Source: Avibacterium volantium_A
GTDB lineage: Bacteria; Pseudomonadota; Gammaproteobacteria; Enterobacterales; Pasteurellaceae
Length of the DNA: 64,000 bases
Assembly (NCBI RefSeq): GCF_049366555.1
Contig: NZ_JBMMGT010000007.1
Location: forward strand, 38,490 to 102,489
Reading direction: 5' to 3'
Below the pieces are notes generated by a model that had not been told where the DNA came from, ran no database searches, and saw nothing but the letters and a program-made list of their open reading frames with translations. Shown here in pieces: positions 8,512-18,670 of this stretch; the first letter of the stretch is position 1, and each line of letters starts with the position of its first letter. Made by a program: the position numbers and the translations under genes.

Positions 8512-8530
8512 CTAATTGAGAATGATAAGC
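8512..8530 (-). promoter_or_regulatory. Possible Fur box before ybfE-fldA-fur
   Basis: CTAATTGAGAATGATAAGC contains AATGATAA, identical to eight bases of the Fur consensus, with weaker agreement in the other half. It lies about 35 bp upstream of ybfE. Iron control of flavodoxin and fur is known in relatives. Confidence 0.35.
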
Positions 8531-8606
8531 TACAACTACTAATGACCGCGAACTATATCACAATTCATAGTTGATTAAAACCCTCAACCTTTGATTGGTG
8601 AGATTG

Positions 8607-9392
8607 TTATTGGCTATCTAAAAAACGCTGAATAATGCGAATGATCGCTTCTGGTTTTTCCGCGTGTACCCAATGTCCGCTGCCGTTAATAGTAAAGGAC
8701 GTGGCTTGCGGAAATTGCGCTAAAATCTGCTCGCTATATTCTGGCTGAATATAATCCGACTGCCCACCTTTAATAAATAGGGTAGGATTGGGGTAAAAAC
8801 AAGTTTGCCAATCCATAATATTGGCATAATTTTGTTGAAGTGCGGTCAAATTAAAGCGAAATTTTTCCGCCGATTGACCGTCAAAGGATTTCAGCATAAA
8901 TTGTTGAATACTTTCTTGTGGAATATGTTGGCTTAAAATCGGTTTAGCCTGTTGGCGAGTTTCAGGCTGCGCGGCTTTCACGGCAAATAATCCAGCAAAA
9001 ATGCTATCGTGTCCGTGTTCGCCATATTTCACGGGTGCAATATCAATAACGATCAATTTTTCCACTAAATCAGGGCGAAGTGCGGCCGCTTTCATTGCGG
9101 TTTTTCCGCCCATAGAATGGCCGATTAAGATCACTTTTTTTAGCTCTAAATGTTCAATGGTCGCCAATAGATCTTCTGCCATTAATTCATAATTCATTGA
9201 TTCAGAATGAAAACTCTGCCCGTGATTGCGTAAATCTACGCGTAAAATAGGGTAATGTTCCGCAAAAGCGCGAGCGATCACCCCTAAATTATTCATATCG
9301 CCAAATAAGCCGTGAATAAACACCAAGGTAGGGTTGCTAGTCGGTTGTTTTAATTGATGAAATTGAAAATTGAGTAATTGCGTTTGCGACAT
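8607..9392 (-). CDS. ybfF: Alpha/beta-hydrolase esterase YbfF
   Basis: Esterase of the alpha/beta hydrolase fold; the E. coli homologue hydrolyses short acyl and acyl-CoA esters. Visible are the oxyanion loop HGLFGDMNN, the nucleophile elbow GHSMGGK with the catalytic Ser, and the late histidine in GSGHWVHAEKPE. I start it at 9392 (MSQTQLL, 261 residues). A frame open to 9458 would run into the seqA promoter region and adds residues the family lacks. Divergent from seqA with a 79-bp gap. Confidence 0.88.
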   Translation of the reverse strand: MSQTQLLNFQFHQLKQPTSNPTLVFIHGLFGDMNNLGVIARAFAEHYPILRVDLRNHGQSFHSESMNYELMAEDLLATIEHLELKKVILIGHSMGGKTAMKAAALRPDLVEKLIVIDIAPVKYGEHGHDSIFAGLFAVKAAQPETRQQAKPILSQHIPQESIQQFMLKSFDGQSAEKFRFNLTALQQNYANIMDWQTCFYPNPTLFIKGGQSDYIQPEYSEQILAQFPQATSFTINGSGHWVHAEKPEAIIRIIQRFLDSQ

Positions 9393-9471
9393 AATTTTTG
9401 CGTGAGTATTTGAAAATAAATCGCTATAATGTTGTAAAAGCGTAAAGAGATCAAGCAACTGGAGAGAAAAA

Positions 9472-10104
9472 ATGAAAATTATTGAAGTAGATGAAGAACT
9501 TTATCAATACATAGCCAGCCAAACCCGATCTATCGGTGAGAGTGCTTCTGATATTTTACGCCGTTTACTCAATTTTCCTGCGGTGCGCGCGGATAACAAC
9601 GTGGCGATTGCGCCGAACCTTGCTGCTGATAATCAAAGTGCGGTGGAAATTTCCAATGAATTTGCACAGTCGAATGAAAAAGTGGAAGAAAAGCCAGCGG
9701 CAAAAGAAAAAGTATCCACGAAAAAGCAATCTGATGAAGCGATCCAAAAAGTGGTGGGCAAAGTGCGTGAATTGATCCAGTCGGCAGATTTCCAACAGGA
9801 AAGCAAAGCCGTAGTGCGTTTTTTAGCCATTTTACGCGTGCTTTATCGCACCAATCCAGAAAGTTTTGCGCAGGCAACAGAATCTTTGCAAGGCCGTACG
9901 CGCGTTTACTTTGCACGCGATGAAGGCACCTTATTAATGGCGGGTAATCACACCAAACCAAAACAAATTCCTGATACGCCATATTGGGTGATCACCAATA
10001 CGAACAGCGGGCGCAAGATGTTAATGCTGGAAGGGGCGATGCAATCAATGCACTTGCCAGAAGAATTAATTGATGAAGTGCGGTCGTTTTTCACTGCAAA
10101 TTAA
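9472..10104 (+). CDS. seqA: Replication initiation negative regulator SeqA
   Basis: Binds hemimethylated GATC sites to sequester oriC and delay re-initiation. The N-terminal oligomerisation segment (MKIIEVDEELYQYIAS, GESASDILRRLL) and the C-terminal DNA-binding domain (VVRFLAILRVLYRTNPE, TRVYFARDE, NTKPKQIPDTPYW-type segment) are recognisable. 210 residues, slightly longer than E. coli SeqA because of a Lys/Glu-rich linker around residues 60-95. The ribosome site is GGAGAGAAAA. It precedes menE by 11 bp. Confidence 0.95.
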   Translation: MKIIEVDEELYQYIASQTRSIGESASDILRRLLNFPAVRADNNVAIAPNLAADNQSAVEISNEFAQSNEKVEEKPAAKEKVSTKKQSDEAIQKVVGKVRELIQSADFQQESKAVVRFLAILRVLYRTNPESFAQATESLQGRTRVYFARDEGTLLMAGNHTKPKQIPDTPYWVITNTNSGRKMLMLEGAMQSMHLPEELIDEVRSFFTAN

Positions 10105-10115
10105 TTGGCATTACA

Positions 10116-11534
10116 ATGACATATCTTTGGCAACATTATGCCGCTCAGCCTGATTATCAACATAAAGTAGCCTTGCGTAATGAGCAAGGCGAACTTTTTT
10201 CTTGGCGACAACTTAGCGAAAAAATTAATGCTGTGGCTTATGCGTTTTCTCAGCAAGGGGTAAACGCTGGCGATGGCATCGCATTGTGCGGAAAAAATAG
10301 TTTTGCCTTATTGCTTGCCTATTTGGCAGGGATTCAGCTTGGTGCAAGAGTGCTGGGGATTAATCCTGCCTTTCCCGCAGAAAAGATCACGCAATTATGT
10401 GAAAATGCAGCAGTGCCGTTTTATTACGATCCTAAGGGCGAAAAAACGTTGCAAAATTGCACCGCACTTTTGATTTCATCGGACTTGCCACATTTTTTTT
10501 CCGCATTAAAAGAACAGGCAATGGTGGATTACGATCCTAACCGCCCCGCTACAATGACGCTTACATCAGGTTCAACGGGCAACCCTAAAGCCGTGGTGCA
10601 TACTGTACAAGGGCATTTGGATAATGCGCAAGGCGTGTGCGAATTAATGGCGTTTGGGGCTGAAAATGCGTGGTTGCTTTCTTTGCCTTTATATCACGTT
10701 TCAGGCCAAGGCATTGTGTGGCGCTGGCTGTACGCAGGGGCAAGGCTGCATTTGCCAAATGAAGATTTTTATACGGAAGCGGCTGGTGTTTCACATCTTT
10801 CTCTTGTGCCAACCCAGTTGCAACGGTTTATCGCTTATTTACAGCAACACCCTGAACAAACTATTCACACACAACATATTTTATTGGGCGGTAGCCATAT
10901 TCCCCTTGCCTTAACGCAACAAGCCGTGCAATATCATTTGACTTGTTATTCAGGCTATGGAATGACGGAAATGGCGTCCACGGTTTGCGCGAAAAAAAGT
11001 GATCAATATAATGGCGTCGGCTTGCCACTTAAAGGACGAGAGCTTGAACTCATTGACGGTGAAATTTGCTTGCGTGGCGCAGGCTTAGGGCTAGGCTATT
11101 GGCAACGGGGCGAAATATTGCCCTTAGTGCAACAAGACGGCTGGCTTCATACCAAAGATCTGGGTGAATGGCAAAATGGCAAGCTACGCATTTTAGGGCG
11201 TTTAGACAATATGTTTATTTCAGGTGGTGAGAATATTCAGCCTGAAGAGATTGAACGGATAATCTTGCATTATCCTGAAATAAAACAAGTATTTATCCTG
11301 CCAGTGGAGGACAGCGAATTTGGTCAGCGACCTGTAGCAATGGTTGAGTTTGCTAATGGATTTAGCCAAAGTGCGGTGGAAAATTTGCAAATTTGGCTTG
11401 CCACAAGATTAGAAAAATTTAAGCAACCCATACGCTATTTTCCGCTAGATGTGGCACAATGCCAGCAGCAGGGAACAATTAAAATTTCACGCAATGCGTT
11501 AAAAATGGCGTTAAAAGAATTACTAGGAAAATAA
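10116..11534 (+). CDS. menE: o-Succinylbenzoate-CoA ligase MenE
   Basis: Acyl-CoA synthetase of menaquinone synthesis that activates o-succinylbenzoate with ATP and CoA. The AMP-binding motif is TLTSGSTGNPKAV; downstream are YSGYGMTEMAS and the GRLDNMFISGGENIQPEEIE hinge. 472 residues, usual for the family. It lies between seqA and mscK with tight spacing (11 bp and 1 bp), matching the H. influenzae gene order. It implies a menaquinone pool for anaerobic respiration. Confidence 0.94.
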   Translation: MTYLWQHYAAQPDYQHKVALRNEQGELFSWRQLSEKINAVAYAFSQQGVNAGDGIALCGKNSFALLLAYLAGIQLGARVLGINPAFPAEKITQLCENAAVPFYYDPKGEKTLQNCTALLISSDLPHFFSALKEQAMVDYDPNRPATMTLTSGSTGNPKAVVHTVQGHLDNAQGVCELMAFGAENAWLLSLPLYHVSGQGIVWRWLYAGARLHLPNEDFYTEAAGVSHLSLVPTQLQRFIAYLQQHPEQTIHTQHILLGGSHIPLALTQQAVQYHLTCYSGYGMTEMASTVCAKKSDQYNGVGLPLKGRELELIDGEICLRGAGLGLGYWQRGEILPLVQQDGWLHTKDLGEWQNGKLRILGRLDNMFISGGENIQPEEIERIILHYPEIKQVFILPVEDSEFGQRPVAMVEFANGFSQSAVENLQIWLATRLEKFKQPIRYFPLDVAQCQQQGTIKISRNALKMALKELLGK

Positions 11535-11535
11535 A

Positions 11536-14500
11536 ATGAAACTGATTGAGCGTATTTTTACGATCTTTTTTCTGTCCTTGATTTGGGCTTCTGCAAGTTG
11601 GGCGGCGTTACCAAAAGAAGCGGATATTCAAACACAGCTTGCTGCAGCGAAAGAGGCAGATCAAAGTGATGTGAATAATAAAATCTTGGTACAAAACCTA
11701 GAAGAAACGCTTACTTTGCTTGGAAATATTGAAAAGCAAAAAGCCGATAACGCTTCATTAAGTAAGTCGGTAGATAACGCCCCGAAACAGGTTGCAGATT
11801 TACAAGTTGCGGTGGATAAATTAAAAAATACCGCTCCTGTTACGTTACAAGATTTCGAGAAATTATCACTTACCGATTTACAAACGCAATCTATTGCCAC
11901 GCAACAAAATTTGCAACAAATCCAGACGGATTTGCTAGCAATTAATGCGCAGTTAGTAAGTCAGCGAGCTGCACCAGAGCGTGCGCAGTCTGCCTTGAGT
12001 GCAAATTTAATTCGTTCACAAGAAATTGATAAATTGCTATTTGGCATTACAGCAGCAGATTCGGTTGAAAAAACGAAATTAGAAACTGAACTGGTCTTGA
12101 TCGGTTTACAAAACACCTATAACCAAATGTTGTTGCAGGGCAACAATGATCTTACCTCGCTTTATACAATCCAATTAGAGCAAAAAAATTTGATGCAACA
12201 ACAGTTGCAAACTAAGCTTTCTATGTTGCAAGAGGTGATTAATGAAAAGAATTTGCAAGAAACTCGCCAACAAGCAGAACAGTTAAAGCAATCGCAAACG
12301 AATGTACAAGATAGTAATCCCATTATTGTTGAACAGCAAAACCAAAATGTGCGAATTAGCCAAGATTTGGTGAAACAAACCGCTCAGCTAAATGCACTAT
12401 CACAAGATAGTTTGCGAATAAAGAGCGTGCTGGATAATTTGCAACAAACAGAACGGAACATTAATGAACAAATTAGTGCGTTGCAAGGCACATTGGTGCT
12501 TTCGCGCATTATTAATAAGCAAAAACAACTGTTACCACAGGATCAAATGATCCGTGGTTTGCCAAAACAAATCACCGATTTACGCGTACAGATTTTTGAT
12601 TTAACAGAGTTGCGGGATAATTTATACGATACCCAAAGCTATATTTCTAATTTAGAAAAAAGCACGAATACCCATTTAACTGATGATGAAAAAAGCCAGC
12701 TTACGACAATTTTGCAAGAGCGGCGTAAATTATTATCAGATTCTATTACGAATTTGAATAATCAGCTAAATTTAGCCATTAATATTGAATTAAATCAGCA
12801 ACAGGTTACCGCAATTAGTGATGCCTTGCAGGGAAAATTACAACAGCAAAGTTTCTGGGTGAGAAGTAATCCGCCGTTGGATATGGATTGGTTTACCAAT
12901 TTCTTGCCAAAAGTGAAATATCAGTTGCAAGATATTAAGCGTTTAATCAATTTTTCTAACTGGAAAGACAACTTGCTGCCAACCGCAGTGTTAGTTATTT
13001 TGTTAATGATTTTCACCGCACTTATTCAATGGCGAAAAGAGAAAATCACTCAACGTTTGGCTTATATCAATAGTAAGATCAATACATTAAAAGGTGAGCG
13101 ACAACGTTATACACCAGAAGCGATTTTTTGGACGCTAATTTTATGCTTGCGTTCCACCTTCATTTTCTTGTCAGCCTTAATTTTGATTGCCTCGATCTGT
13201 TTTGAGAAGCCAGAACCATTTTGGGTGTGGTCTTTCAGAATGGCGGGGTATTGGCTATTTTTTGCTTTTATCTTGGCAATGCTGCGTCCTAATGGATTAG
13301 CCTATCGCCACTTTAATATGCCGCAATCTAATGTGCAGCTGTTTTATTCTGTTTCTAAACGTTCTGTTTGGATTTATGCGTTATGGTTGAATGCTTCTAT
13401 TTTTACGAATTTAGATGCAGGAATTACCAATGATGTTATTGGTGAAGTGCTAACCATCTCAATTTTAGTGATTTCTCTTTTCATCGTAGGGCCACGGTTA
13501 CGCTATGCAGTAAGCATTTATCAGAAAACCCAAGAACAAGCGGGAGAGCGGAGCTATTTATTCAAGTTTTCACGCATTGTATTAGTGATCGCACCGATCG
13601 CATTAATCGTGTTGATCGTAATGGGGTACTATTACACCGCACTGAATTTGATGGAACATTTGATCTCCTCTTATTTTGTGTTGGTAATTTGGATGATTGC
13701 GCGCGATGTGGTGTATCGTGGCTTTACCGTATCGGCAAGACGCCTTGCTTATCGCCGCTTACAAGAAAAAATTCAGGCACAACAAGCGCAAAAAGAAGAC
13801 AATAATAATGATCTGAACTCTGAATATTCACGTGAAGAGAGTCTTGCGCTTTCCCAAGTAAAAAGCCAAGTGAAAAGTGTGGTGGATTTGTTGCTTTGGG
13901 TTGGATTATTTGGCTTATTTTATTGGGTATGGTCTGATCTCATCACTGTTGCCTATTATTTAGAAGGGGTAACCTTGTGGCAACAACAGGTGGTAACAGA
14001 AACTGGCACAGTGAGTGAGTCCATCACCTTGCTGAATTTATTATTTGCTTTGATTATTATCATTGGCACTTATGCGTTAGTGAAAAATATTGGCGGTTTG
14101 CTCGAAGTCTTAGTGTTTTCGCGAATGAGTTTTTCTCAAGGCACGCCTTATACCATCACCACCTTGCTGACTTATTTTATTATTGCCATTGGCGGTGGCG
14201 CAGCGTTTTCCGTGTTAGGAATGTCGTGGTCAAAATTACAATGGTTATTTGCCGCACTTTCGGTAGGTTTAGGTTTCGGTTTACAAGAAATCTTCGCCAA
14301 CTTTATTTCGGGGATCATCATTTTATTTGAACGCCCAGTACGGATTGGCGATGTGGTTACCATTGGGGAATTTTCAGGCACGGTATCGAAAATTCGCATT
14401 CGTTCCACCACCTTGATCGATTTTGATAAAAAAGAAGTGATCGTGCCAAATAAAGCTTTCGTAACAGAACGCTTGATCAACTGGGCATTGACTGATTCAA

Positions 14501-14847
14501 TGACGCGCGTGGTGTTAAGTGTAGGCGTGGCTTATGGCTCAGATTTAGAATTAGTGAAACGTTTATTATTACAAGCCGCTGATGAATGTGAATATGTTTT
14601 GAAAGATCCAGAGCCTGTGGCATACTTCTTAACTTTTGGCGCAAGTACCTTGGATCACGAATTGCGTGTTTATGTGGGTAACCTAAATGAACGCACCCGA
14701 ACTATCGATTATGTGAATCGCCGTATTGATGAGCTATTTGCCGCGCATAATGTGGAAATTGCCTTCAATCAGCTTGATGTGTTCATTAAAAATCCAACTA
14801 CATCGCAAGAAATAAAAATCGTGTCAGAAAATTTAGCGAAATCATAA
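11536..14847 (+). CDS. mscK: Mechanosensitive channel MscK (KefA)
   Basis: Large MscS-superfamily channel, 1103 residues, that opens under membrane tension; the E. coli homologue is potassium-dependent. A signal peptide (to about residue 23, ASWA-ALPKEAD) precedes a long glutamine-rich, coiled-coil periplasmic domain to about residue 460. Many membrane spans follow, then the MscS core (VGLGFGLQEIFANFISGIIILFE, split by the pore helix, and IGDVVTIGEFSGTVSKIRIR). The C-terminal cytoplasmic part keeps FGASTLDHELRVYV. It is close in length and order to E. coli MscK. Confidence 0.92.
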   Translation: MKLIERIFTIFFLSLIWASASWAALPKEADIQTQLAAAKEADQSDVNNKILVQNLEETLTLLGNIEKQKADNASLSKSVDNAPKQVADLQVAVDKLKNTAPVTLQDFEKLSLTDLQTQSIATQQNLQQIQTDLLAINAQLVSQRAAPERAQSALSANLIRSQEIDKLLFGITAADSVEKTKLETELVLIGLQNTYNQMLLQGNNDLTSLYTIQLEQKNLMQQQLQTKLSMLQEVINEKNLQETRQQAEQLKQSQTNVQDSNPIIVEQQNQNVRISQDLVKQTAQLNALSQDSLRIKSVLDNLQQTERNINEQISALQGTLVLSRIINKQKQLLPQDQMIRGLPKQITDLRVQIFDLTELRDNLYDTQSYISNLEKSTNTHLTDDEKSQLTTILQERRKLLSDSITNLNNQLNLAINIELNQQQVTAISDALQGKLQQQSFWVRSNPPLDMDWFTNFLPKVKYQLQDIKRLINFSNWKDNLLPTAVLVILLMIFTALIQWRKEKITQRLAYINSKINTLKGERQRYTPEAIFWTLILCLRSTFIFLSALILIASICFEKPEPFWVWSFRMAGYWLFFAFILAMLRPNGLAYRHFNMPQSNVQLFYSVSKRSVWIYALWLNASIFTNLDAGITNDVIGEVLTISILVISLFIVGPRLRYAVSIYQKTQEQAGERSYLFKFSRIVLVIAPIALIVLIVMGYYYTALNLMEHLISSYFVLVIWMIARDVVYRGFTVSARRLAYRRLQEKIQAQQAQKEDNNNDLNSEYSREESLALSQVKSQVKSVVDLLLWVGLFGLFYWVWSDLITVAYYLEGVTLWQQQVVTETGTVSESITLLNLLFALIIIIGTYALVKNIGGLLEVLVFSRMSFSQGTPYTITTLLTYFIIAIGGGAAFSVLGMSWSKLQWLFAALSVGLGFGLQEIFANFISGIIILFERPVRIGDVVTIGEFSGTVSKIRIRSTTLIDFDKKEVIVPNKAFVTERLINWALTDSMTRVVLSVGVAYGSDLELVKRLLLQAADECEYVLKDPEPVAYFLTFGASTLDHELRVYVGNLNERTRTIDYVNRRIDELFAAHNVEIAFNQLDVFIKNPTTSQEIKIVSENLAKS

Positions 14848-14867
14848 GGAATAAATAAGGAAAAATA

Positions 14868-15950
14868 ATGGCAGGAAATAGCATAGGACAACTTTTTCGC
14901 GTAACCACCTTTGGCGAATCTCACGGCATCGCACTGGGCTGTATTGTTGATGGCGTACCACCGGGGCTTGAGCTATCCGAACAAGATATTCAGCCTGATT
15001 TGGATCGCCGTAAACCCGGCACTTCACGTTACACCACGCCAAGACGGGAAGATGACGAAGTGCAAATTCTCTCAGGGGTGTTTGAAGGGAAAACCACAGG
15101 CACGAGCATTGGAATGATCATCAAAAACGCCGATCAGCGTTCGCAAGATTACGGCGAAATTAAGGATCGTTTCCGCCCAGGTCACGCCGATTATACTTAC
15201 CAACAAAAATACGGCTTGCGTGATTATCGTGGTGGTGGACGTTCTTCTGCTCGCGAAACAGCAATGCGCGTGGCTGCAGGGGCGATAGCAAAAAAATATT
15301 TGCGTGAATATTTTGGCATTGAAGTGCGTGGTTATCTTTCACAAATTGGCTCGGTGAAAATTGATCCGAAAACGGTGGAAAACATTGCTCAAATTGATTG
15401 GCAGCAAGTAAACGGCAACCCATTTTTCTGCCCTGATCCGAGTGCGGTGAAAAAATTTGATGAATTAATCCGCGACTTGAAAAAAGAGGGCAATTCCATT
15501 GGTGCGAAATTAACGGTGGTGGCGGAGAACGTGCCAGTAGGGCTAGGCGAACCCGTTTTCGATCGCCTTGATGCGGATTTGGCGCACGCTTTAATGGGGA
15601 TCAATGCGGTGAAAGCGGTGGAAATCGGCGATGGCTTCGCAGTAGTGGAGCAAAAAGGCACACAGCATCGTGATGAAATGACCCCTGAAGGTTTTTGTTC
15701 TAACCACGCAGGGGGAATTTTGGGCGGGATTAGCTCAGGGCAACCGATTATCGCCACCATCGCATTAAAGCCCACCTCAAGCATTACCATTGCAGGGCGT
15801 TCGGTCAATCTTAACAATGAACCCGTGGAAGTGATCACCAAAGGTCGCCACGATCCTTGTGTCGGTATTCGAGCAGTGCCAATCGCGGAAGCAATGACGG
15901 CGATTGTGCTGTTAGATCATTTATTACGTTTTAAGGCTCAATGTAAATGA
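14868..15950 (+). CDS. aroC: Chorismate synthase AroC
   Basis: Converts EPSP to chorismate in the shikimate pathway, using reduced FMN. Signature regions are GESHGIALGCIVDGVPPG, RRKPGTSRYTTPRRE-type and RGGGRSSARETAMRVAAGA, plus GRHDPCVGIRAVPIAEAM at the end. 360 residues, typical. The ribosome site is AAGGAATAAATAAGGA. Its TGA overlaps the mepA ATG (ATGA), so the two are translationally coupled. Confidence 0.97.
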   Translation: MAGNSIGQLFRVTTFGESHGIALGCIVDGVPPGLELSEQDIQPDLDRRKPGTSRYTTPRREDDEVQILSGVFEGKTTGTSIGMIIKNADQRSQDYGEIKDRFRPGHADYTYQQKYGLRDYRGGGRSSARETAMRVAAGAIAKKYLREYFGIEVRGYLSQIGSVKIDPKTVENIAQIDWQQVNGNPFFCPDPSAVKKFDELIRDLKKEGNSIGAKLTVVAENVPVGLGEPVFDRLDADLAHALMGINAVKAVEIGDGFAVVEQKGTQHRDEMTPEGFCSNHAGGILGGISSGQPIIATIALKPTSSITIAGRSVNLNNEPVEVITKGRHDPCVGIRAVPIAEAMTAIVLLDHLLRFKAQCK

Positions 15951-16804
15951 AACACGCAATGAAATTATTAAGTGCGGTGCTTTTTTGTGGCATTTTTTCT
16001 ACAACTACCGCATTGGCTAGTCCTGAATATTGGCAAAAAGTGAAACGCCCTATTACGGGCGAGCCAACGCCTGTGGGATCATACAGCAACGGCTGTATTA
16101 TTGGTGCGAAAGCCTTGCCTTTTGACGGCGAGGGCTATCAAGTGATCCGTACGAGTAAAAATCGCTATTACGGCCACCCAGATATGATCGCCTATCTGCA
16201 ACGCTTAGGCAAAAAAGCCAAATCCGCTGGCATTCCAACAATGCTTATCGGCGATATTGCAATGCCGGGGGGCGGGCGCTTTTTAACGGGACACGCCAGC
16301 CACCAAATGGGCTTGGACGCAGATATTTGGCTACGTTTAGGGCGTTTATCCGATAAAGATGCACAAAATCCAGCGGGAATGGGCTTGTTAGTGGTGGATC
16401 GCAAAGCGCAACGTGTTGATGATTCCGTATGGAATGAAAATCACGCCAATTTAATTCGTTTAGCGGCGCAAGATAAGCAAGTGGCGCGTATTTTCGTTAA
16501 TCCAGCGATTAAATTGAAATTATGCCAAACGGTGCGTGGTGATCGCAGTTGGTTGCAGAAAATTCGTCCGTGGTTTGGACACGATTCCCATTTTCACGTT
16601 CGCTTAACTTGCCCGAAAGGTGCGACTTACTGCGAAAATCAAGCGCCCGTCCCCGCAGGCGAGGGCTGTGGCGATGAGCTATATTCTTGGTTTAAGCCTG
16701 CTAAACCTTCAACGGGAACAAACAAACCAAAAGCGCGTCCACCTGAGCCATTTTTATGTCAGCAAGTAAGCCACGCGCCAAATCAAAGCGAATGGTTGGA
16801 ATAA
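15947..16804 (+). CDS. mepA: Penicillin-insensitive murein endopeptidase MepA
   Basis: Periplasmic zinc LAS-type metallopeptidase that cuts D-Ala-meso-DAP cross-links in peptidoglycan. A signal peptide ends near ALA-SPEYW. The zinc ligands sit in HASHQMGLDADIW and in the late GHDSHFHVRL. 285 residues. Conserved cysteines (NGCI, KLCQ, LTCP, YCEN, GCGD) match the disulfides of the E. coli enzyme. A second ATG four codons downstream is a possible alternative start. It overlaps aroC by 4 bp. Confidence 0.93.
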   Translation: MKHAMKLLSAVLFCGIFSTTTALASPEYWQKVKRPITGEPTPVGSYSNGCIIGAKALPFDGEGYQVIRTSKNRYYGHPDMIAYLQRLGKKAKSAGIPTMLIGDIAMPGGGRFLTGHASHQMGLDADIWLRLGRLSDKDAQNPAGMGLLVVDRKAQRVDDSVWNENHANLIRLAAQDKQVARIFVNPAIKLKLCQTVRGDRSWLQKIRPWFGHDSHFHVRLTCPKGATYCENQAPVPAGEGCGDELYSWFKPAKPSTGTNKPKARPPEPFLCQQVSHAPNQSEWLE

Positions 16805-16857
16805 GCCCTAGAATAACAATTAGGGTAGTAGCATAAGAGCGAAAATAGGAGTGAAAA

Positions 16858-17649
16858 ATGGAAATCAGCCTAAATCTTATTGCGTTATTATTTTTAGTGG
16901 CATTTATTGCTGGATTTATTGATGCCATTGCGGGTGGCGGTGGCTTAATTACCATTCCCGCCTTGCTAATGACTGGCATTTCCCCCGCGATGGCATTAGG
17001 CACGAACAAACTGCAGGCCTGTGGCGGCTCATTTTCAGCGAGCTTTTATTTTTTACGCAAAAGAGCGGTGGATTTAAAAGAAATTTGGCTGCTCGTGCTA
17101 ATGACCTTTATCGGCGCAGTGCTTGGCACAATCCTTATTCAGTTAGTGGATAGTGCGCTGATTAAAAAAGTCATTCCATTTTTAGTGCTAGCCATTGGCT
17201 TGTATTTTTTATTCACCCCAAATTTAGGCGATGAAGATCGGCACAAACGCATTTCTTACGCCACTTTTGCCTTTAGCGCAGGATTTGGAATTGGTTTTTA
17301 TGACGGTTTCTTCGGGCCGGGAACAGGTTCATTGCTAAGTTTAGCTTTTGTTACGTTGCTTGGTTTTAATCTTGCGAAAGCCACGGCTCACGCCAAAGTG
17401 CTAAATTTCACCTCAAATATTGCCGCACTTTTGCTCTTTCTCATTGGTGGACAAATTTGGTGGGAAGCAGGGCTGGTGATGATGTTAGGACAAATTATCG
17501 GCGCAAATTTAGGCGCAAAAATGGTGCTAAGCAAAGGCAAACAGTTAATTCGCCCGATGGTGGTGATAATGTCTTTTATTATGACTGCCAAAATGGCTTA
17601 TGATCAAGGCTGGTTCGGTTCGTTGAGGTTTTATGACACAACAAAATGA
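16858..17649 (+). CDS. yfcA: TSUP-family membrane transporter YfcA
   Basis: TauE/SafE-type permease of 263 residues with about eight membrane segments in two repeats. The glycine-rich DAIAGGGGLITIPALL and GFYDGFFGPGTGSLL motifs are typical of both halves. Some family members export sulfite or sulfonates; the substrate is unknown here. Its end overlaps the lpxM start by 17 bp, an arrangement that suggests coupled translation. GGAG-type ribosome site (ATAGGAGTGAAAA). Confidence 0.85.
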   Translation: MEISLNLIALLFLVAFIAGFIDAIAGGGGLITIPALLMTGISPAMALGTNKLQACGGSFSASFYFLRKRAVDLKEIWLLVLMTFIGAVLGTILIQLVDSALIKKVIPFLVLAIGLYFLFTPNLGDEDRHKRISYATFAFSAGFGIGFYDGFFGPGTGSLLSLAFVTLLGFNLAKATAHAKVLNFTSNIAALLLFLIGGQIWWEAGLVMMLGQIIGANLGAKMVLSKGKQLIRPMVVIMSFIMTAKMAYDQGWFGSLRFYDTTK

Positions 17650-18589
17650 TGATGTACGCTTAACCGCTCGCGTGGGCTATGATCCCAAATGGCAATGGGC
17701 GTTTTTATTGCCAAAATATTGGGGCGTTTGGCTTGGTATTTTCGCCTTGGCGCTATTCGCCTTTGTGCCTTTTCGCTTAAGGGATAAGATTGCCGCGAAA
17801 ATTGGCTTGCTCGTTGGGCAAAAAGCGAAAAAACAACGTCATCGCGCAAGGGTAAATTTGCAATATTGTTTCCCTGATTGGACAGAGCAGCAGCGTGAAA
17901 AAGTAATCGATGAAATGTTTATCACCGTCAGCCAAGTGATGCTGGGCATTGGTGAAATTGCGTTACGTTCAAAAAAACATCTACAACAACGCAGCGAATT
18001 TATCGGTCTGGAATATATTCAGCAAGCCAAAGCGGCAGGGCATAACATTATTTTAATGGTGCCTCACGGCTGGGCGATTGATGCTTCGGGGATTATTTTG
18101 CACACCTACGGAATGCCGATGACATCAATGTATAATCCCCACCGTAACCCATTGGTCGATTGGCTGTGGACGATGACACGCCAGCGTTTTGGTGGCAAAA
18201 TGCACGCTCGACAAAATGGCATAAAACCTTTTCTTAATGCAGTAAAAAAAGGCGAAATGGGGTATTATTTGCCTGATGAAGATTATGGCGAAGAATTAAG
18301 TGAATATGCAGATTTTTTTGCCACTTATAAGGCCACCTTGCCGGGCTTGAATAAAATGGCAAAATTGGCAAAAGCTGTGGTGATCCCAATGTTTCCGCGC
18401 TATAACGCAGAGCGTGGTAAATATGAAATGGAAATTCACCCACCAATGCCAATTAGCGAAGAGCCTGCACAAATGGCACGGGAAATGAACAAAGAAATTG
18501 AGCAATTTGTTACCCCAACGCCAGAGCAGTATGTGTGGATTTTGCGTTTATTAAAAACCCGAAAAGATGGTGCGGATATTTATCGTTAA
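17633..18589 (+). CDS. lpxM: Lipid A acyltransferase LpxM (MsbB)
   Basis: Inner-membrane late acyltransferase that adds the final secondary acyl chain to Kdo2-lipid A using acyl-ACP. 318 residues with an N-terminal membrane anchor (LLPKYWGVWLGIFALALFAF). The catalytic H(X)4D motif is HGWAID (His145, Asp150), and the family block MTSMYNPHRNPLVDWLW follows. It starts inside the end of yfcA. Its paralogue LpxL is at 56.9 kb. Acyl chain length cannot be told from sequence. Confidence 0.92.
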   Translation: MTQQNDDVRLTARVGYDPKWQWAFLLPKYWGVWLGIFALALFAFVPFRLRDKIAAKIGLLVGQKAKKQRHRARVNLQYCFPDWTEQQREKVIDEMFITVSQVMLGIGEIALRSKKHLQQRSEFIGLEYIQQAKAAGHNIILMVPHGWAIDASGIILHTYGMPMTSMYNPHRNPLVDWLWTMTRQRFGGKMHARQNGIKPFLNAVKKGEMGYYLPDEDYGEELSEYADFFATYKATLPGLNKMAKLAKAVVIPMFPRYNAERGKYEMEIHPPMPISEEPAQMAREMNKEIEQFVTPTPEQYVWILRLLKTRKDGADIYR

Positions 18590-18670
18590 ATTGAATAATC
18601 TGTGGTAATATGCGTGCCGCTCTTTTTTATGCAAAACGGTCGAAAATTTGACCGCACTTTAGGTAATAAA

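Noticed and set aside
8481..8515. LexA box before ybfE
   Set aside because: Only a CTGGTTAAAATGTAG stretch is present, lacking the CTG-N10-CAG spacing seen at 51.0 kb.
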